Shown here piece by piece: positions 62,311 through 64,000 of a DNA stretch of 64,000 bases. How positions within the stretch are numbered: position 1 is the first letter of the stretch; every line of letters starts with the position of its first letter. Under the pieces are notes generated by a model. The model was given only the letters and a program-made list of their open reading frames with translations. It had not been told where the DNA came from and searched no databases. Origin of the DNA: SZAS-79 sp965279075. Its GTDB lineage: Bacteria; Pseudomonadota; Gammaproteobacteria; Burkholderiales; SG8-39. The stretch is taken from assembly GCA_965279075.1 (NCBI GenBank), contig CBDIHI010000011.1, positions 186,001-250,000 of the forward strand, given 5' to 3'. Position numbers and translations under genes: made by a program.

Positions 62311-63555
62311 TCATCCTCCTTGGAATCGATCGGCGCGGAACGGCGCCAGGTCCACCTGCGGCGCCCGGCCCGCGACGAGGTTGGCGATCTCGCGCCCCGT
62401 GCTCGCCCCGCCGCACATGCCCACGTGCCCGTGCCCGAACGCAAGCCATGCATTCTCCGTGCCCGGTGCCGGGCCGATCACCGGCAGGCTGTCGGGCAGG
62501 CAGGGCCGGTGGCCCATCCATTCGGAGGTGCGGCTCGTGTCGAGGTGGGGGAACAGCTCGCGGCCCTTGGCGAGCAGCACGCCGGCGCGCGCGTAGTTGG
62601 GCGCGGCCTTCAGGCCGGCGAACTCCACCGAACCCGCGAGGCGCAGGCCCATCGCCATCGGGTTGATCATCAGGTTGTGCTCGAGCGCCATCACCGTGTG
62701 GCGCAGCTTGAGGTTCGAGCTCGCCACGGTCACGTGGTAGCCGCGCTGCGTCTCGAGCGGGATCGGCGTGCCGAGGTCCGCCACGAGCTTCGCCGACCAG
62801 GCGCCGCCGGCGACCACCACGCCGTCGCAGGGCAGCGTCGCACCGTTGTCGAGCGCGAGCGCCTTCACGCGCGCGCCGTCGCGCACGAAACCGGTGACCG
62901 AGGCCCTCACCGCCGCCGCCCCGTCGCGGACGCACTGCGCGTGGATCGCCTTGACGAGCTTCGAGGGGTCGAGCGTCGAGCCGTTCTCGGGCGCGAGCAG
63001 CCCGAAGCGGAACCTGCCGCGCAGGTCGGGCTCGAGTTCGACGAGTTCGTCCTCCTCGACCTCGCGCAGGTCCACGCCCAGCCTGCGGCGCAGGTTCATG
63101 CCCCACTGCCACTGGTTCGCCGTCTCGCGCGACGAATACACGTAGAGGCACCCCGAGCGGCGCACGAGGTCCTGCGCGCCGGCATGCTCGAGCAGCGGCC
63201 CGTAGGCCTCGAAGATCGGCGCAAGCAATCCGCGCATGGCTGTCGCGATGCGCACCACTTCGGCCGGGTTGGAGTAGCCAAGGAACCGCGTAAGCCACGG
63301 CGCGACCTTCGGCAGGTACCACCAGCGGATCGTCAGCGGCCCGAGCGGGTCGAGCAGCCACCCGGGCGCCTTCTTCCACATGCCCGGCATGCCGACCGGC
63401 AGGCAGGCAGAGGGCGACAGCGAACCCGCGTTGCCGAACGAGCACGCCTCGCCCGGATCGCGCGGGTCGACGAAAGTCACGCTGTGGCCGTCGCGCTGCA
63501 GCCAGGCCGCGCTGCACGCGCCGACAACCCCTGTGCCGATGACGGCGATGTGCAT
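62311..63555 (-). CDS. DadA-like FAD-dependent amino-acid dehydrogenase
   Basis: The 414-residue flavoprotein starts at ATG 63555 (MHIAVIGTGVVGACSAAWLQ, FAD motif). FGNAGSLSPSACLPVG, YHVTVASSNLKLRHTVMALE and LAFGHGHVGMCGGASTGREI match the D-amino-acid dehydrogenase family. It oxidises an amino acid to the keto acid, passing electrons to a membrane or protein acceptor. The ferredoxin gene 20 bases upstream may encode that acceptor. It is followed by the Bug gene. Confidence 0.88.
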   Translation of the reverse strand: MHIAVIGTGVVGACSAAWLQRDGHSVTFVDPRDPGEACSFGNAGSLSPSACLPVGMPGMWKKAPGWLLDPLGPLTIRWWYLPKVAPWLTRFLGYSNPAEVVRIATAMRGLLAPIFEAYGPLLEHAGAQDLVRRSGCLYVYSSRETANQWQWGMNLRRRLGVDLREVEEDELVELEPDLRGRFRFGLLAPENGSTLDPSKLVKAIHAQCVRDGAAAVRASVTGFVRDGARVKALALDNGATLPCDGVVVAGGAWSAKLVADLGTPIPLETQRGYHVTVASSNLKLRHTVMALEHNLMINPMAMGLRLAGSVEFAGLKAAPNYARAGVLLAKGRELFPHLDTSRTSEWMGHRPCLPDSLPVIGPAPGTENAWLAFGHGHVGMCGGASTGREIANLVAGRAPQVDLAPFRADRFQGG

Positions 63556-63575
63556 TGCTGCCGGGGGCCGGTTCG

Positions 63576-63896
63576 CTACTGGCCGGCGGGGATGTGCACG
63601 ACGATGCCGTCGATCGCTTCCGCCACCACGAGCTGGCAGGACAGGCGGCTGTTGGGCTTTTGCTCGGCTGCGACGAAGCCGAGCATGTCGGCTTCCTCGC
63701 TGTCCGGCGCGGGCAGCTTCGCGAGCCAGGTCTCGTCGACGTAGACGTGGCAGGTCGCGCACGACAGGCACCCCCCGCAGGCCGCCTCGATGCCCTTGAT
63801 GTTGTGCTTGATCGCGGTTTCCATGAGGCTGGCGCCCGCGGTGCCGCTGACTTCGCGGCGAGTGCCGTCCGGGAGGACGTAAGTGACTTTCGGCAT
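63576..63896 (-). CDS. 2Fe-2S ferredoxin, adrenodoxin type
   Basis: The 106-residue protein holds the cluster ligands in CGGCLSCATCHVYVD and NSRLSCQLVV, the C-x5-C-x2-C...C spacing of adrenodoxin/putidaredoxin-type ferredoxins. MPKVTYVLPDGTRREV opens the fold. It carries electrons between flavoproteins and oxygenases. It lies between the glutamine-synthetase-like gene (16 bases) and the DadA-like gene (20 bases) in one operon. Confidence 0.93.
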   Translation of the reverse strand: MPKVTYVLPDGTRREVSGTAGASLMETAIKHNIKGIEAACGGCLSCATCHVYVDETWLAKLPAPDSEEADMLGFVAAEQKPNSRLSCQLVVAEAIDGIVVHIPAGQ

Positions 63897-63912
63897 GCTG
63901 GGTGTGGCTCCT

Positions 63913-64000
63913 TCAGAACATCTCGAAGTATTCGCGGTGCTCCCACTCGGTGACCTCGAGGTTGAAGCGCGCGATCTCGGAATCCTTGATGCGGCAGTAG
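63913..64000 (-). CDS. Glutamine-synthetase-family protein, C-terminal fragment
   Basis: Only the last 28 codons are visible, reading YCRIKDSEIARFNLEVTEWE then HREYFEMF and a TGA at 63915-63913. This ending (VTEWE-x-REY-x-E-x-F) is typical of glutamine synthetase and gamma-glutamylamide synthetase relatives. The 5 prime part is outside the window. Neighbouring ferredoxin and DadA-like oxidase genes suggest a gamma-glutamylated amine pathway rather than central nitrogen assimilation. Confidence 0.7.
   Translation of the reverse strand, partial: YCRIKDSEIARFNLEVTEWEHREYFEMF

Noticed and set aside
63576..63896. Ferredoxin considered as a candidate BoxA substitute
   Set aside because: It is over 40 kb from boxB and sits in an operon with the DadA-like and GS-like genes; BoxA is a larger fused ferredoxin-reductase.

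Overview
The window is high-GC (roughly two thirds G+C) chromosomal DNA with dense, mostly short-operon gene packing. Several features point to an aromatic-degrading betaproteobacterium of the Burkholderiales type: the msrB-yciB-bolA-ppiC gene order, a box pathway (aerobic benzoyl-CoA epoxidation) under a BoxR-type repressor, and seven periplasmic Bug receptors without membrane partners. This placement is inferred from gene content; no rRNA or tRNA gene is present to confirm it.

Layout. 1-14.6 kb is housekeeping and stress material: the N-terminus of a MoxR ATPase, an HDAC-fold amidohydrolase, a MliC-like lipoprotein, the msrB-yciB-bolA-ppiC operon, two secreted repeat proteins, a cysteine dioxygenase-selO pair, a feruloyl-CoA-synthase-like ligase with a deaminase, a sulfatase, a PPOX flavoprotein, an AI-2E-type permease and a LysR regulator. 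14.9-22.6 kb is the benzoate module: boxR-boxC-boxB-SMP30 leftward and flavodoxin-benzoate:CoA ligase-sirtuin rightward, from overlapping divergent promoters. No boxA is present. 22.7-29.7 kb holds a TPR/2-oxoglutarate oxygenase, a TPR-glycosyltransferase, a Ser/Thr kinase, an MDR reductase and a thioesterase. 29.8-41.5 kb mixes four Bug receptors with small catabolic genes (amidohydrolase, glutathione-dependent formaldehyde dehydrogenase, FAD monooxygenase, TauD-like dioxygenase) and an SDR/ArsR pair.

42.9-48.5 kb is an accessory island, in part visibly lower in G+C. It carries an antitoxin with the C-terminal remnant of a TumE-like toxin, a cupin-cyclase fusion, brnA beside a broken brnT, two small membrane proteins separated by an 81-bp attC-like palindrome, and an IS91-family transposase with a tyrosine recombinase. 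The two membrane-protein genes look like integron gene cassettes without an integron integrase.

48.5-64 kb returns to lipid and aromatic metabolism. It has a CarF-like plasmanyl desaturase coupled to a sterol-desaturase-family enzyme, a GST, an acyl-CoA ligase convergent with a hydroxycinnamoyl-CoA hydratase-lyase-like enzyme, a thiolase-fold protein lacking the usual active-site Cys, UbiD, three more Bug receptors, a MarR regulator with a cupin and an HpaB-type monooxygenase. The edge carries a DadA-like oxidase, a 2Fe-2S ferredoxin and the C-terminus of a glutamine-synthetase-family protein.

Working together, the catabolic genes suggest uptake of organic acids through Bug receptors and CoA activation of aromatic acids (three ligases). 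Ring attack would be by BoxB/BoxC or flavin monooxygenases, with side-chain or carboxyl removal by the hydratase-lyase and UbiD. Benzoate activation may be tuned by the co-encoded deacetylase.
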